In this document: piece after piece, positions 32,363 through 39,895 of the stretch
Position numbering within the stretch: the stretch's first letter is position 1
Layout of the letters: each line of letters starts with the position of its first letter
The notes under the pieces: model-generated
What the model was told of the DNA's origin: nothing
Seen by the model: the letters and a program-made list of their open reading frames with translations, nothing else
The model's database searches: none
Translations under genes and position numbers: made by a program
NCBI GenBank assembly: GCA_002101905.1
Contig: LQPU01000046.1
Span: forward strand, 1 to 47,758
Length of the DNA: 47,758 bases
Direction: 5' to 3'
Source of the DNA: Mycobacterium shimoidei
GTDB lineage: Bacteria > Actinomycetota > Actinomycetes > Mycobacteriales > Mycobacteriaceae

Positions 32363-32800
32363 ATGGGACAGGTCAGCGCAGCCAACACGATTTTGATCGA
32401 CGCGGCGCCGCAGGCTGTATTAGCTGCCGTCGCCGACTACAAGGAAGTCCGCCCGAAGATCTTGTCCGCGCACTACCGCGACTACGAGGTGCTGCAAGGT
32501 GGCCAGGGACAAGGGACGGTGGCCAAATGGAAGCTGCAAGCCACCAAATCCCGGGTCCGTGACGTACAGGCCAACGTCGACGTCGCCGGCCACGCCGTTA
32601 TCGAAAAGGACGCCAACTCGACGATGGTCACCAACTGGACGGTGGCTCCGGCGGGGAACGGCTCCAGCGTCACCGTCAAGACCACGTGGACCGGCGCGGG
32701 CGGGGTGAAGGGTTTCTTCGAGCGGATCTTCGCGCCGCTGGGGCTCAAGAAAATTCAGGGCGAGGTGCTGGCCAACCTCAAGAAGCAGCTGGAGACCTGA
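32363..32800 (+). CDS. SRPBCC-family protein (Rv3718c-like)
   Basis: The 145-residue protein has the SRPBCC layout: N-terminal strand ending I-D-A-A-P-Q-A-V, then D-Y-K-E-V-R-P-K-I-L, central strands (T-V-A-K-W-K-L-Q-A) and a long C-terminal helix. ATG 32363 follows AAAGGAG with about 9 nt spacing; an upstream in-frame start at 32315 has no such site. It matches Rv3718c in position and length. It is divergent from the FAD oxidoreductase, and its 3' end overlaps the convergent ami1 gene by 23 bp. It probably binds a hydrophobic ligand; the ligand is unknown. Confidence 0.85.
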   Translation: MGQVSAANTILIDAAPQAVLAAVADYKEVRPKILSAHYRDYEVLQGGQGQGTVAKWKLQATKSRVRDVQANVDVAGHAVIEKDANSTMVTNWTVAPAGNGSSVTVKTTWTGAGGVKGFFERIFAPLGLKKIQGEVLANLKKQLET

Positions 32801-33548
32801 CCTGACTGCCCAGAAAGCCGGCGATGCCCTTGACCACGGCGTCGGCGTACTTCTGCCGGCCCGCGGGAGTGGTCATCAGCGCCGAGTCGGCGGGATTCTT
32901 CATGTTGCCGCATTCGACGAGCACCGACGGATACTGCGCCAGGTTCAGGCCGGCCAAGTCGGAGCGGCCGTACAGACCGTCCTTGCCGATGTAGTTGGCC
33001 GGCGGGATACCCGAGCCTTGTAGCTGATCCCGCATGATCCGGGCGAATTGCACCGACGGGCCGGCCTGGGCCTGGTTGAGCGGCGGCGCCGAGTAGTTGA
33101 CGTGGAATCCCCGCCCGGTCGGCGGACCGCCGTCGGCGTGGATGGACACGATCGCGTTGGGATGCAACGCGTTGGCCATGGCGGCGCGCTGGTCGACGCA
33201 CGGGCCCACCGAGGTGTCGTCGCCGCGTGACATCGCAGTCCGCGCGCCGAGTGCGTTGAGCGCGGCGCGGATCCGCAGCGTGGTGTCCCACGCGAAGGTG
33301 TGCTCAGGGTAGCCGTCGTCGGTTGAGGTTCCGCTGGCTTGGCAATCCTTGGTGCCGCCACGGCCGGTGGGCACCTGGCGGCCGATCGAGGCGTCGTTGG
33401 CCCCGTTGTGGCCGGGGTCGAGGAAAACGATCATGCCGGCGATGCTGGTAGGAACTGCCCTGGCAGTCGGGCCCGCGGGCATCGGTCCGGCGACCAGTAC
33501 GCCGAGAGCCGTCGCGATCCCGACACGCAGGCAAACAGATACGCGCAC
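32778..33548 (-). CDS. ami1: Secreted N-acetylmuramoyl-L-alanine amidase (Rv3717/Ami1)
   Basis: The 256-residue protein has a signal peptide (cleavage near residue 31) and an Amidase_3 domain that removes the stem peptide from peptidoglycan. Zinc ligands are His47 (D-P-G-H-N-G), Glu82 (P-E-H-T) and His137 (S-I-H-A-D-G); Glu212 in V-E-C-G-N-M-K-N is the catalytic acid. Cys69 and Cys117 probably form the known disulfide. There is no separate cell-wall-binding domain, as in Rv3717. The GTG start follows a TACCGT -10 by 6 nt, so this mRNA may also be leaderless. The symbol ami1 is used for Rv3717. Confidence 0.92.
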   Translation of the reverse strand: MRVSVCLRVGIATALGVLVAGPMPAGPTARAVPTSIAGMIVFLDPGHNGANDASIGRQVPTGRGGTKDCQASGTSTDDGYPEHTFAWDTTLRIRAALNALGARTAMSRGDDTSVGPCVDQRAAMANALHPNAIVSIHADGGPPTGRGFHVNYSAPPLNQAQAGPSVQFARIMRDQLQGSGIPPANYIGKDGLYGRSDLAGLNLAQYPSVLVECGNMKNPADSALMTTPAGRQKYADAVVKGIAGFLGSQVRSPAAS

Positions 33549-33646
33549 CGCGTCACGGTAGCCCGGCTCCGTCTAGGCTTGAGGTTTCGAACCGCCCATG
33601 AACCCGGGGTGAAACCAAGTCGAGACCAACACGCAAGGGGATTGTC

Positions 33647-33973
33647 ATGCAACCCGGAGGCCAGCCCGACATGTCGGCGTTGCTCGCGCAGGCACAGCAG
33701 ATGCAGCAGCAGCTGATGGCTGCCCAGCAGCGACTCGCCAGCTCCGAGGTGCACGGCAAAGCCGGTGGGGATCTGGTTGAGGTCACCGTCAAGGGCAGCG
33801 GTGAGGTGGTCGCGATCAAGATCGACCCCAAGGTCGTCGACCCCAACGACGTCGAAACGCTGCAGGATCTGATCGTCGGCGCGTTGGCCGATGCCTCCAA
33901 GCAGGTCACCAAGATGGCGCAGGAGCAGCTCGGCCCACTGGCCGGAGGAATGGGCGGCGCGCCAGGTGTTTGA
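33647..33973 (+). CDS. YbaB/EbfC family nucleoid-associated protein
   Basis: The 108-residue protein has the YbaB fold: a Gln-rich N-terminal helix (M-S-A-L-L-A-Q-A-Q-Q-M-Q-Q-Q-L), the strand block G-D-L-V-E-V-T-V-K-G-S-G-E-V-V-A-I-K-I-D-P and a long C-terminal helix. It binds DNA as a dimer. AAGGGG lies before the ATG at 33647. The recR GTG lies inside its 3' end (8-bp overlap), the classic ybaB-recR arrangement linked to recombination repair. A likely -10 (TAGGCT, 33574-33579) would give a leader of about 65 nt. Confidence 0.93.
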   Translation: MQPGGQPDMSALLAQAQQMQQQLMAAQQRLASSEVHGKAGGDLVEVTVKGSGEVVAIKIDPKVVDPNDVETLQDLIVGALADASKQVTKMAQEQLGPLAGGMGGAPGV

Positions 33974-34577
33974 GGGGCCTGTCCAAGATCTCATCGACGA
34001 GCTCGGCAAGCTGCCGGGTATCGGGCCAAAGAGCGCGCAGCGCATCGCATTCCATTTGTTGTCCGTTGAGCCGCCGGAGATCGACCGGCTCACGGCCGTG
34101 CTGACGAAGGTGCGCGACGGCGTGCGGTTCTGCGCGGTGTGCGGCAACGTCTCCGACGACGAGCGCTGCCGAATCTGTTCCGATACCCGTCGCGATGCGT
34201 CCGTGGTGTGTGTTGTCGAGGAGCCCAAAGACATCCAGGCCGTCGAGCGCACCCGCGAATTCCGGGGCCGCTACCACGTGTTGGGCGGGGCGCTGGATCC
34301 GCTGTCCGGGGTCGGTCCCGAGCAGCTGCGGATCCGGGAGCTGCTGAATCGGATCGGTGAGCAGGTCGACGGGGTGGACATCACCGAGGTGATCATCGCG
34401 ACCGATCCCAACACCGAGGGCGAGGCGACCGCGACCTACCTGGTGCGGATGCTGCGCGAGATTCCTGGCCTGACCGTGACGCGGATCGCCTCCGGCCTGC
34501 CGATGGGCGGCGATCTGGAGTTCGCCGACGAGCTGACCCTGGGCCGTGCGCTGGCCGGCCGCCGGGCCCTCACCTAA
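33966..34577 (+). CDS. recR: Recombination mediator RecR
   Basis: The 203-residue protein has the helix-hairpin-helix (L-G-K-L-P-G-I-G-P-K-S-A-Q-R), a Cys4 zinc finger (C-A-V-C-G-N-V-S-D-D-E-R-C-R-I-C), a Toprim domain (V-C-V-V-E-E-P-K-D) and the C-terminal Walker-like G-R-A-L. GTG 33966 gives exactly the family length; the frame opens earlier inside ybaB. RecR with RecF/RecO loads RecA at gaps. It is translationally coupled to ybaB. Confidence 0.96.
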   Translation: MFEGPVQDLIDELGKLPGIGPKSAQRIAFHLLSVEPPEIDRLTAVLTKVRDGVRFCAVCGNVSDDERCRICSDTRRDASVVCVVEEPKDIQAVERTREFRGRYHVLGGALDPLSGVGPEQLRIRELLNRIGEQVDGVDITEVIIATDPNTEGEATATYLVRMLREIPGLTVTRIASGLPMGGDLEFADELTLGRALAGRRALT

Positions 34578-34585
34578 TTTCGCCG

Positions 34586-34638
34586 AGCCTGTAGTTAGGG
34601 CGGCCCCTACTCGCACTTTTGCTCCATAGCTACAGGCT
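34586..34638. repeat. Inverted repeat with 9-bp perfect arms downstream of recR
   Basis: AGCCTGTAG (34586-34594) and CTACAGGCT (34630-34638) are exact reverse complements around a 35-nt centre. It starts 9 bp after the recR stop and may terminate the ybaB-recR transcript. The size and clean ends also resemble a small dispersed palindromic element. Confidence 0.65.
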
Positions 34639-34674
34639 GGGTGTCGTGTCGGTGGCAGCGGCCAGCATGTCGCC

Positions 34675-35520
34675 ATGAGAACGGTCTTTTTGGGCAGCGA
34701 AGCCGTGGCGCAGGGCAGGCTTACACGCCACGAGCTGCGTCGATGGCACCGCGCGATCTTCCGCGACGTGTATGTGCCGTCACGACATGAGGTCACGCTT
34801 CGCGACCGGATCGAGGGAGCGTGGCTGTGGTCGCGGCGCAGGGCGATCATCGCAGGTGTAGCCGCCTCGACACTGCATGGCGCCGCATGGGTCGACGACG
34901 ACATCCCGATCGAAGTGATCTGGACCTGCACTCGTCCCCCTTCCGGAGTTATCGCCCGCGACGAGACTCTTGCGCACGACGAGCTCACCCGAGTCGCTTG
35001 TTTGCCGGTCACCACCGTGGCCCGCACCGCCTACGACCTGGGCCGGCGCCTGCCGCGCGATCAGGCCGTCGCCCGAATGGATGCGTTGATGCACGCGACG
35101 CCGTTCTCGATCGAAGACGTGCTGTTGCTGGCCAAGCGATACCCCGGGGCCCGCGGTTTGCGACGGCTGCGCACAGCCCTCCCACTCGTCGACGGTGGTG
35201 CCGCCTCACCGAAAGAGACCTGGCTGCGGTTGCTGTTGATCGACGCCGGGTTTCCCACTCCGACCACCCAGATACCGCTGCACGAAAACTGGCAACTGGT
35301 TGCTCTGCTCGATATGGGCTGGGAGCAGTACAGGGTGGCGGCCGAATACGACGGCGATCACCATCGCACTGACCAACGGGTGTACCGCAAGGATCAGCGA
35401 CGGCTGCGCAAACTCGAAATGATGGGGTGGATTGTTATCCGGGTGATTGCCGGGGACACACCCGACGACGTCATCAGCCGGGTGCGTGCCGCGCTGGTCG
35501 CTCGGGGCTGGCGGCCTTAG
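34675..35520 (+). CDS. DUF559/Vsr-like nuclease-fold protein with AbiEi-like N-terminus (Rv3714c-like)
   Basis: The 281-residue protein has an N-terminal winged-helix-like part (S-E-A-V-A-Q-G-R-L-T-R-H-E-L-R-R-W-H-R; L-T-R-V-A-C-L-P-V-T-T-V-A-R-T-A-Y-D-L-G) seen in AbiEi-type proteins. The C-terminal domain has the PD-(D/E)XK layout of DUF559: a helix Glu (S-P-K-E-T-W-L-R), an Asp (A-L-L-D-M-G-W) and A-A-E-Y-D-G-D-H-H. Mycobacteria carry several such proteins; none is well characterised. No toxin gene is adjacent, so a toxin-antitoxin role is not supported. Synteny fits Rv3714c. It is followed by the esp-like operon instead of the expected gatD. Confidence 0.8.
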   Translation: MRTVFLGSEAVAQGRLTRHELRRWHRAIFRDVYVPSRHEVTLRDRIEGAWLWSRRRAIIAGVAASTLHGAAWVDDDIPIEVIWTCTRPPSGVIARDETLAHDELTRVACLPVTTVARTAYDLGRRLPRDQAVARMDALMHATPFSIEDVLLLAKRYPGARGLRRLRTALPLVDGGAASPKETWLRLLLIDAGFPTPTTQIPLHENWQLVALLDMGWEQYRVAAEYDGDHHRTDQRVYRKDQRRLRKLEMMGWIVIRVIAGDTPDDVISRVRAALVARGWRP

Positions 35521-35542
35521 GCCCGCAGCCATCGTCAATATT

Positions 35543-35555
35543 GGTGCACTGCACC
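35543..35555. promoter_or_regulatory. Palindrome upstream of the esp-like operon
   Basis: GGTGCA-C-TGCACC is a perfect 6-1-6 inverted repeat 47 bp before the espA-like ATG, in an 82-bp spacer. A possible operator; no match to a known regulator is claimed. Confidence 0.4.
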
Positions 35556-35602
35556 CCTCTGCCGCGCTGGTAGCGTCACTTGGCACGGAAAGGGTGCAGC
35601 GT

Positions 35603-36361
35603 ATGGGGTTCTTTGACGTCGTCGGCGATGTCGTCGCTGACACTGCAGAAAAAGTCAAAAAGGGCGCCGATTGGGTCGCGAGAGTCGCCAGGAATGTCGG
35701 ACTGGACAAGATCGCCCGTGCGGCTGAGAACGTTTCGAAAGGTGTGGGAAAGCTAGCCGTCGCACCGACGCCCATCCTCAGGAGCGGTCAAAAGCTCATC
35801 GAACGCATGCGCAAGGCGACGGGCGACGGCGATCCTGAGCGAGGCGAATCGTTCGCGGATGCCTCAGGCAAATTCAAGGCCGTCCAGGACACGCTCGCGA
35901 CGGCGCATCCCGGCCAAGGCTGGGAAGGCGGCACCGCCTCACAGGCCTACGACCAGCGGACCGGCGACCAAGAGAACCGGGTGGTTACTCTTGCCGACGC
36001 CGACAGTCAGATCGCGACGATCGTAAATCGCGAAGCCGACCAATTGAATGACGTGCGGAAAATCCTGGATTACAACCACCAGTTGCTGGCTGACGTCGGC
36101 GAACATACGCAATGGCTCGGATCTCTTGGCCCTGAAGGCAAAGCCCTCCAGGCTACGATCGAGTCGTTTTACGTCACGATGGCCATGGATCAGTGTGTGC
36201 CGAAGATGTGGCAGATGCACAACGATGCCAACGCCAACGCTGCCGCAATACGCAACGTGCGCGACGTGTATCACCAGGTGGGCGCTGGTGTGGTCATTTC
36301 GGATTCCAGCGGCGACTTCAACCCGAAAGGTTTGTCGTCAACGGCCGCTCCATACCGATGA
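35603..36361 (+). CDS. EspA/EspE-like ESX-1 secretion-associated protein
   Basis: The 252-residue protein starts at ATG 35603 behind AAAGGG (8 nt). Residues about 95-175 resemble the EspA N-terminal helical pair: H-P-G-Q-G-W-E-G-G-T-A-S-Q-A-Y corresponds to F-P-G-D-G-W-L-G-S-A-A of EspA, then L-A-D-A-D-S-Q-I-A-T-I-V with the D-V-R-K-I-L segment. A W-x-G turn between helices is the general type VII substrate feature. It lacks the long Gly/Ser-rich tail of EspA. Residues 1-60 are an amphipathic extension. It is the first of three coupled genes with EspC- and EspD-like products. Confidence 0.78.
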   Translation: MGFFDVVGDVVADTAEKVKKGADWVARVARNVGLDKIARAAENVSKGVGKLAVAPTPILRSGQKLIERMRKATGDGDPERGESFADASGKFKAVQDTLATAHPGQGWEGGTASQAYDQRTGDQENRVVTLADADSQIATIVNREADQLNDVRKILDYNHQLLADVGEHTQWLGSLGPEGKALQATIESFYVTMAMDQCVPKMWQMHNDANANAAAIRNVRDVYHQVGAGVVISDSSGDFNPKGLSSTAAPYR

Positions 36362-36675
36362 CGGATCTTCACTTCACGGCGGAATACATCCGTTCGTTGG
36401 CGACGCTGCAAAAGGACGCAGCGCGCGGTATTGGTTACGCGACTTTGGCAGTAGACAAGGTTGGCCAGAAGGTGTCCACCACGCACGGCTCAATCTGCGC
36501 GGTGACTGCCAGTGCGGTCAAAGACGCCGAAAAAGAACGCTCCCTCGCGACAGACAAAACCCAGACAGCTTCCTCCGATCTCGCCGTGAAACTCAAACAG
36601 GCTGCAGACAAGTACGACGAGATCGACGCCGCTGAGAAGCGCAGGATCGACGCGCAGATGCGTCCCGGCGGCTGA
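36358..36675 (+). CDS. EspC-like type VII secretion target
   Basis: The 105-residue all-helical protein begins M-T-D-L-H-F-T-A-E-Y-I-R and has a helix-turn-helix pattern as in EspC/EspF. The tail has Y-D-E-I-D, matching the type VII export signal YxxxD/E. The ATG overlaps the stop of the espA-like gene (ATGA), so the two products are probably made in equal amounts and exported together, as EspA and EspC are. It should be secreted through an ESX-1-type system encoded elsewhere. Confidence 0.78.
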   Translation: MTDLHFTAEYIRSLATLQKDAARGIGYATLAVDKVGQKVSTTHGSICAVTASAVKDAEKERSLATDKTQTASSDLAVKLKQAADKYDEIDAAEKRRIDAQMRPGG

Positions 36676-36722
36676 GCTCGCTCGGAATGCTCGCCGCACT
36701 CTGATTGCAGGAAGAGGTTCTT

Positions 36723-37229
36723 GTGAGTGGAACGTGGGAGCCGTGGGAGGATAGCGAAGCCGCCGGTGACGACGGCGATGACCATGTCGATTTCGCCGCC
36801 CTGGACTTCTCGGCCCCCGATGAGCAAGAGCCCGATGCGGATTTGTTCGGCGAAAGCACGGGCGTACCAGAGTCCGAGGACCTTTCGCCCCCATCGTTCA
36901 CGGTGACCAATCCGCCCGGAACGGTGGCAGTGACGGCCGCAATCGACGGATCAGTGCAACACGTAGACCTCGCCCCGAGCGTTGCAAAGATGACCGAACG
37001 CGAGCTCGCAGAAGAGATTCGGGTGATCGCGGATCTTGCTCGGATGAAGGCACTGTCGGTTGTACACGCTTTTCTGGTCGAAGGAGTGCGAGGGTGTGGC
37101 CAAGACGCATCGGCAATGAGCGCGAGCCTGACCCGGGGCCTAGGCGTGCCGACGCCAGAACAGGCTGCAGAGGCCACCGCACGCGTGTTCGCAGATCGGT
37201 ACGGAAGTGATGCGGATTGGCACTCTTAA
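36723..37229 (+). CDS. EspD/EspH-like protein
   Basis: The 168-residue protein starts at GTG 36723 behind GGAAGAGG. The N-terminal 60 residues are acidic and disordered-looking. The core has F-T-V-T-N-P-P-G-T-V-A-V-T-A-A-I-D-G and I-R-V-I-A-D-L-A-R-M-K-A-L, which closely match what I recall of EspD (F-T-V-T-N-P-P-R-T-V; I-L-V-I-A-D-L-A-R-Q-K-A). It has the YbaB-like fold of the EspD/EspH group. In M. tuberculosis EspD stabilises EspA and EspC, so this is the probable chaperone or stabiliser of the two preceding products. Confidence 0.8.
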   Translation: MSGTWEPWEDSEAAGDDGDDHVDFAALDFSAPDEQEPDADLFGESTGVPESEDLSPPSFTVTNPPGTVAVTAAIDGSVQHVDLAPSVAKMTERELAEEIRVIADLARMKALSVVHAFLVEGVRGCGQDASAMSASLTRGLGVPTPEQAAEATARVFADRYGSDADWHS

Positions 37230-37250
37230 GGTGCCAGTGCTCCAACCCAG

Positions 37251-37760
37251 CTAGTTCTCATCGACGAACCCGCCACAGGCCACAAAGTCGCCGTGGGATT
37301 TCACGTTGTCGATCGATTTGCCCTCTGACGTAATGCGACACGCCAATGCTCCCCCTGAGGATTCCGCTCTCTCCACCCGTAGGCGAAGTAGTGTTTTGGT
37401 TCCTTCGCGTACCGTTATTTGGGTCTTCCACGGCAAGGTCACGGTCTGTGGAGAAGACAAGTCGCCGTTCGAGTCGTTGTATCGAACTTCCACTTTGCCC
37501 GGGGCACCCGTGACTTCGTAAGTCACGGTGACCATGCGTGCTTCGTTTTCACGTGCCCCGCCACGAGTGACGGCATAGCCAGCGATCGCGAGCAAGACGA
37601 CCGCCACCACGACGACGCCGCCGACAAACCACGGCCATCGCCGTTTACCTGGCCGCGCCGGAGGCGTGGAGTACGGGGGAGTCGGCCCATAGCCCGGTTG
37701 TGGCCACCCCATCCCGTATGACTGCGGAGGCGGCGGGTAACCGGGCTGGCCAGGCTGCAT
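37251..37760 (-). CDS. Pro-rich membrane protein with MmpS-like periplasmic domain
   Basis: The 169-residue protein has a cytoplasmic Pro/Gly/Tyr-rich N-terminus (residues 1-38), a basic patch (P-G-K-R-R-W-P), one membrane span (about 43-66) and an MmpS-type beta domain: V-T-V-T-Y-E-V-T-G-A-P-G-K-V-E-V-R-Y, L-P-W-K-T-Q-I-T-V, L-A-C-R-I-T-S-E-G and a final Cys. There is no mmpL gene next to it. The architecture recalls MmpS3 and Rv2507 of M. tuberculosis, which are also Pro-rich and lack an adjacent mmpL. It is convergent with the espD-like gene (21-bp gap). Confidence 0.82.
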   Translation of the reverse strand: MQPGQPGYPPPPQSYGMGWPQPGYGPTPPYSTPPARPGKRRWPWFVGGVVVVAVVLLAIAGYAVTRGGARENEARMVTVTYEVTGAPGKVEVRYNDSNGDLSSPQTVTLPWKTQITVREGTKTLLRLRVERAESSGGALACRITSEGKSIDNVKSHGDFVACGGFVDEN

Positions 37761-37838
37761 AGGCGGAAAGCTACCTTCGTGGTCGTTTGTCAGAGCCGTT
37801 CTCCTCGCCGTGCTGTGCCCGAGCTTCGTGCTTGTCTC

Positions 37839-37901
37839 CGTTGAGATTGCGTGTGGGGCTGTTGATTCGGGCGAACCACGACACTGTGCGCAATCTCAAC
37901 G
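37839..37901. repeat. Inverted repeat with 13-bp perfect arms downstream of gatD
   Basis: CGTTGAGATTGCG (37839-37851) and CGCAATCTCAACG (37889-37901) are exact reverse complements around 37 nt. The centre has a smaller repeat TTCG-GG-CGAA. It begins 9 bp after the gatD stop (minus strand), so it may terminate murT-gatD, but its size and sharp ends also fit a small mobile palindrome. Confidence 0.7.
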
Positions 37902-37910
37902 CGGAAAACC

Positions 37911-38606
37911 TTACGCCCGCAGGCGCTCGCGGCGTAGCAACTCCACCTCGGGCAGCTCCAGCGGCGGCAAGTCCCCGACCACGCGCGACAGCAGCAGATC
38001 GGCGAGCTCGGGATTGCGTGCCAGGCACGGCCCGTGCATGTAGGTGGCGACGACGCTGCCCTGTACCACACCGTCGAAGCCGCCGCCGGCCCGGTTGCCG
38101 GCGCCCCGTCGTACCGCACCCAGCGGTGAGGCCGCGGGACCCAACGCCGTGCCGCCACGGTGGTTTTCGAAGCCGGTCAACGGCTCTGCCAGCCCATCCA
38201 GCAGCGGCTTGCTGACCACCTCGCCGATGGTGCGCTTGGGCTGCGGCGAGGTGGTCGCATCGATCAGGCCGACGCCGTCGACCCGCTCACCCGCCGACGT
38301 CTCATACCACTGGCCGAGCACCTGGATGGCCGCGCAGATCGCCAGCACCGGCGCGCCGCGGGCCGCGGCGCGCTGCAGGCCGGGATGCTTGATCAAGTGC
38401 CGGGTCGCCAGCCGCTGCGCGTAGTCCTCGGCCCCGCCCAATGTGTAGAGATCCAGCGACTCCGGCACCGGCTCGGACAGCGTGATCTCGACGATCTCGG
38501 CGTCGATGCCTCGCAGCAGCAGCCGTTGCCGCAGCACTACCGCGTTGCCGCTGTCGCCGTAGGTGCCCATCACGTCGGGCAGCACCAGCCCGATGCGCAC
38601 CGTCAT
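37911..38606 (-). CDS. gatD: Lipid II isoglutaminyl synthase, glutamine amidotransferase subunit GatD
   Basis: The 231-residue class I amidotransferase begins M-T-V-R-I-G-L-V-L-P-D. The nucleophilic Cys is in L-A-I-C-A-A-I-Q-V-L-G and the catalytic His in T-Y-M-H-G-P. The G-T-Y-G-D-S-G-N motif binds at the subunit interface. It supplies ammonia to MurT, which amidates D-Glu of the lipid II stem. ATG 38606 overlaps the murT stop (ATGA). It corresponds to Rv3713, formerly annotated cobQ2. Confidence 0.93.
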   Translation of the reverse strand: MTVRIGLVLPDVMGTYGDSGNAVVLRQRLLLRGIDAEIVEITLSEPVPESLDLYTLGGAEDYAQRLATRHLIKHPGLQRAAARGAPVLAICAAIQVLGQWYETSAGERVDGVGLIDATTSPQPKRTIGEVVSKPLLDGLAEPLTGFENHRGGTALGPAASPLGAVRRGAGNRAGGGFDGVVQGSVVATYMHGPCLARNPELADLLLSRVVGDLPPLELPEVELLRRERLRA

Positions 38607-39823
38607 CGCAATCTCCGCTGCAGCTGCAAAAACGCGGTGTAGTTGGCGACGACCTCGACATGCCCGGGCGGGCACGACGCGATGGCCGCCACCGTGTCGT
38701 GCACCAGGGTGTGCTGCACGCCGGCGTACCCGAGCCGCACCGCCAGGTCCGTCCCGCGTTCACCGGCGGCCACCACGCGCACACCCTCGAAGTGTTCGAA
38801 GCGCACGTCCCACAACCAGGACAGGTCTTCACCGTCGGGCACTTGTCCGTTGACCGCGATGACCACCCCGGCGGCGTGCTTGTCCACCATCGACAGCGCT
38901 TCCTGCCAGCCGGCGGGGTTCTTGGCCAGCAGCATCCGCACGTCGTGCTCCCCGACGCGCACCGTGCGGTACCGTCCGGCGACCTCGTCGACGGCGCCGA
39001 CGGCCGACACGGCCAGCGCCGGGTCGGCGCCCAACGCGACGGCGGCCGCCACCGCCTGGGCGGCATTGCCGCGGTTCACCGCGCCGGGCAGCGTCAACCG
39101 CATCGGCAATTCCAGCCCGTCGGGCCCGTGCAGCGTTTCGTCGTCGAACCACCAGTGCGGGGTGGGGCGCTTGAAATCCGCTCCGGTGGAATACCAGTGC
39201 GCGCCGTCACGGACGATCACTTCGCCGCTGCGCGGGCAGCTCACCGAGTCGGCCGACCACCCGCCGCCGGCGGCCACCCACACCACGTTGGGACTGTCGT
39301 AGGCGGCCGACGTCATCAGCACGTCGTCGCAGTTGGCGACGACGACTGTCTTGGGGTGGCGGGCCAGCCCGCCACGCAGCGTGCGTTCGATCACGTTGAT
39401 TTCCCCGACCCGGTCGAGCTGATCGCGGGACAGATTGAGCAGCACGACGACGGCGGCGTCGACCGCATCGGCGACGTGCGGCACATGCATCTCGTCGACC
39501 TCCAGCGCCGCCAGCGCGGCGTCGCGGTGCGCGGCCAGCGCGGCCACCAGCCCGGCGTCCATGTTGGCGCCTTCGGCGTTGGTGGCCACCGCGCCGAGTG
39601 TGCCCAGCGCGGCGGCGGTCATGCGGGTGGTCGTCGACTTGCCGTTGGTCCCGGTGACGATCACGGTGCGCCGGCCTTCACCCAGCTGACGCAGGATCGA
39701 GCGGTCCAGGGTCAGCGCCACCAGGCCGCCGATCATGGCGCCCGCACCGCGGCCCGTCGCCCGCGACGCCCACCGCGCCCCGGCTCCGACGGCCAGGGCG
39801 AGACGACCTCGGGCGGTGATCAC
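38603..39823 (-). CDS. murT: Lipid II isoglutaminyl synthase, Mur-ligase-type subunit MurT
   Basis: The 406-residue protein is a Mur-ligase homologue: P-loop V-T-G-T-N-G-K-S-T-T-T, L-E-V-D-E-M-H in the centre, and L-L-N-L-S-R-D-Q-L-D-R. The C-terminal DUF1727 region (L-L-A-K-N-P-A-G-W-Q-E-A) is typical of MurT. In other bacteria a Cys4 ribbon lies mid-protein; here only S-C-P-R-S-G keeps one Cys and the second pair reads W-Y-S-T-G-A-D-F-K-R-P, so zinc binding is probably lost. With GatD it converts D-Glu to D-isoglutamine, needed for efficient cross-linking. Confidence 0.93.
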   Translation of the reverse strand: MITARGRLALAVGAGARWASRATGRGAGAMIGGLVALTLDRSILRQLGEGRRTVIVTGTNGKSTTTRMTAAALGTLGAVATNAEGANMDAGLVAALAAHRDAALAALEVDEMHVPHVADAVDAAVVVLLNLSRDQLDRVGEINVIERTLRGGLARHPKTVVVANCDDVLMTSAAYDSPNVVWVAAGGGWSADSVSCPRSGEVIVRDGAHWYSTGADFKRPTPHWWFDDETLHGPDGLELPMRLTLPGAVNRGNAAQAVAAAVALGADPALAVSAVGAVDEVAGRYRTVRVGEHDVRMLLAKNPAGWQEALSMVDKHAAGVVIAVNGQVPDGEDLSWLWDVRFEHFEGVRVVAAGERGTDLAVRLGYAGVQHTLVHDTVAAIASCPPGHVEVVANYTAFLQLQRRLR

Positions 39824-39895
39824 GGGGGCACTTTAACTTCACGACACGGGCCGCAGCGAACCGGCGATGTCGCCGAGACATGCCATCCTCCCCTT

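Noticed and set aside
34675..35520. Type IV toxin-antitoxin system
   Set aside because: An AbiEi-like N-terminus is present but there is no AbiEii-type nucleotidyltransferase toxin nearby.
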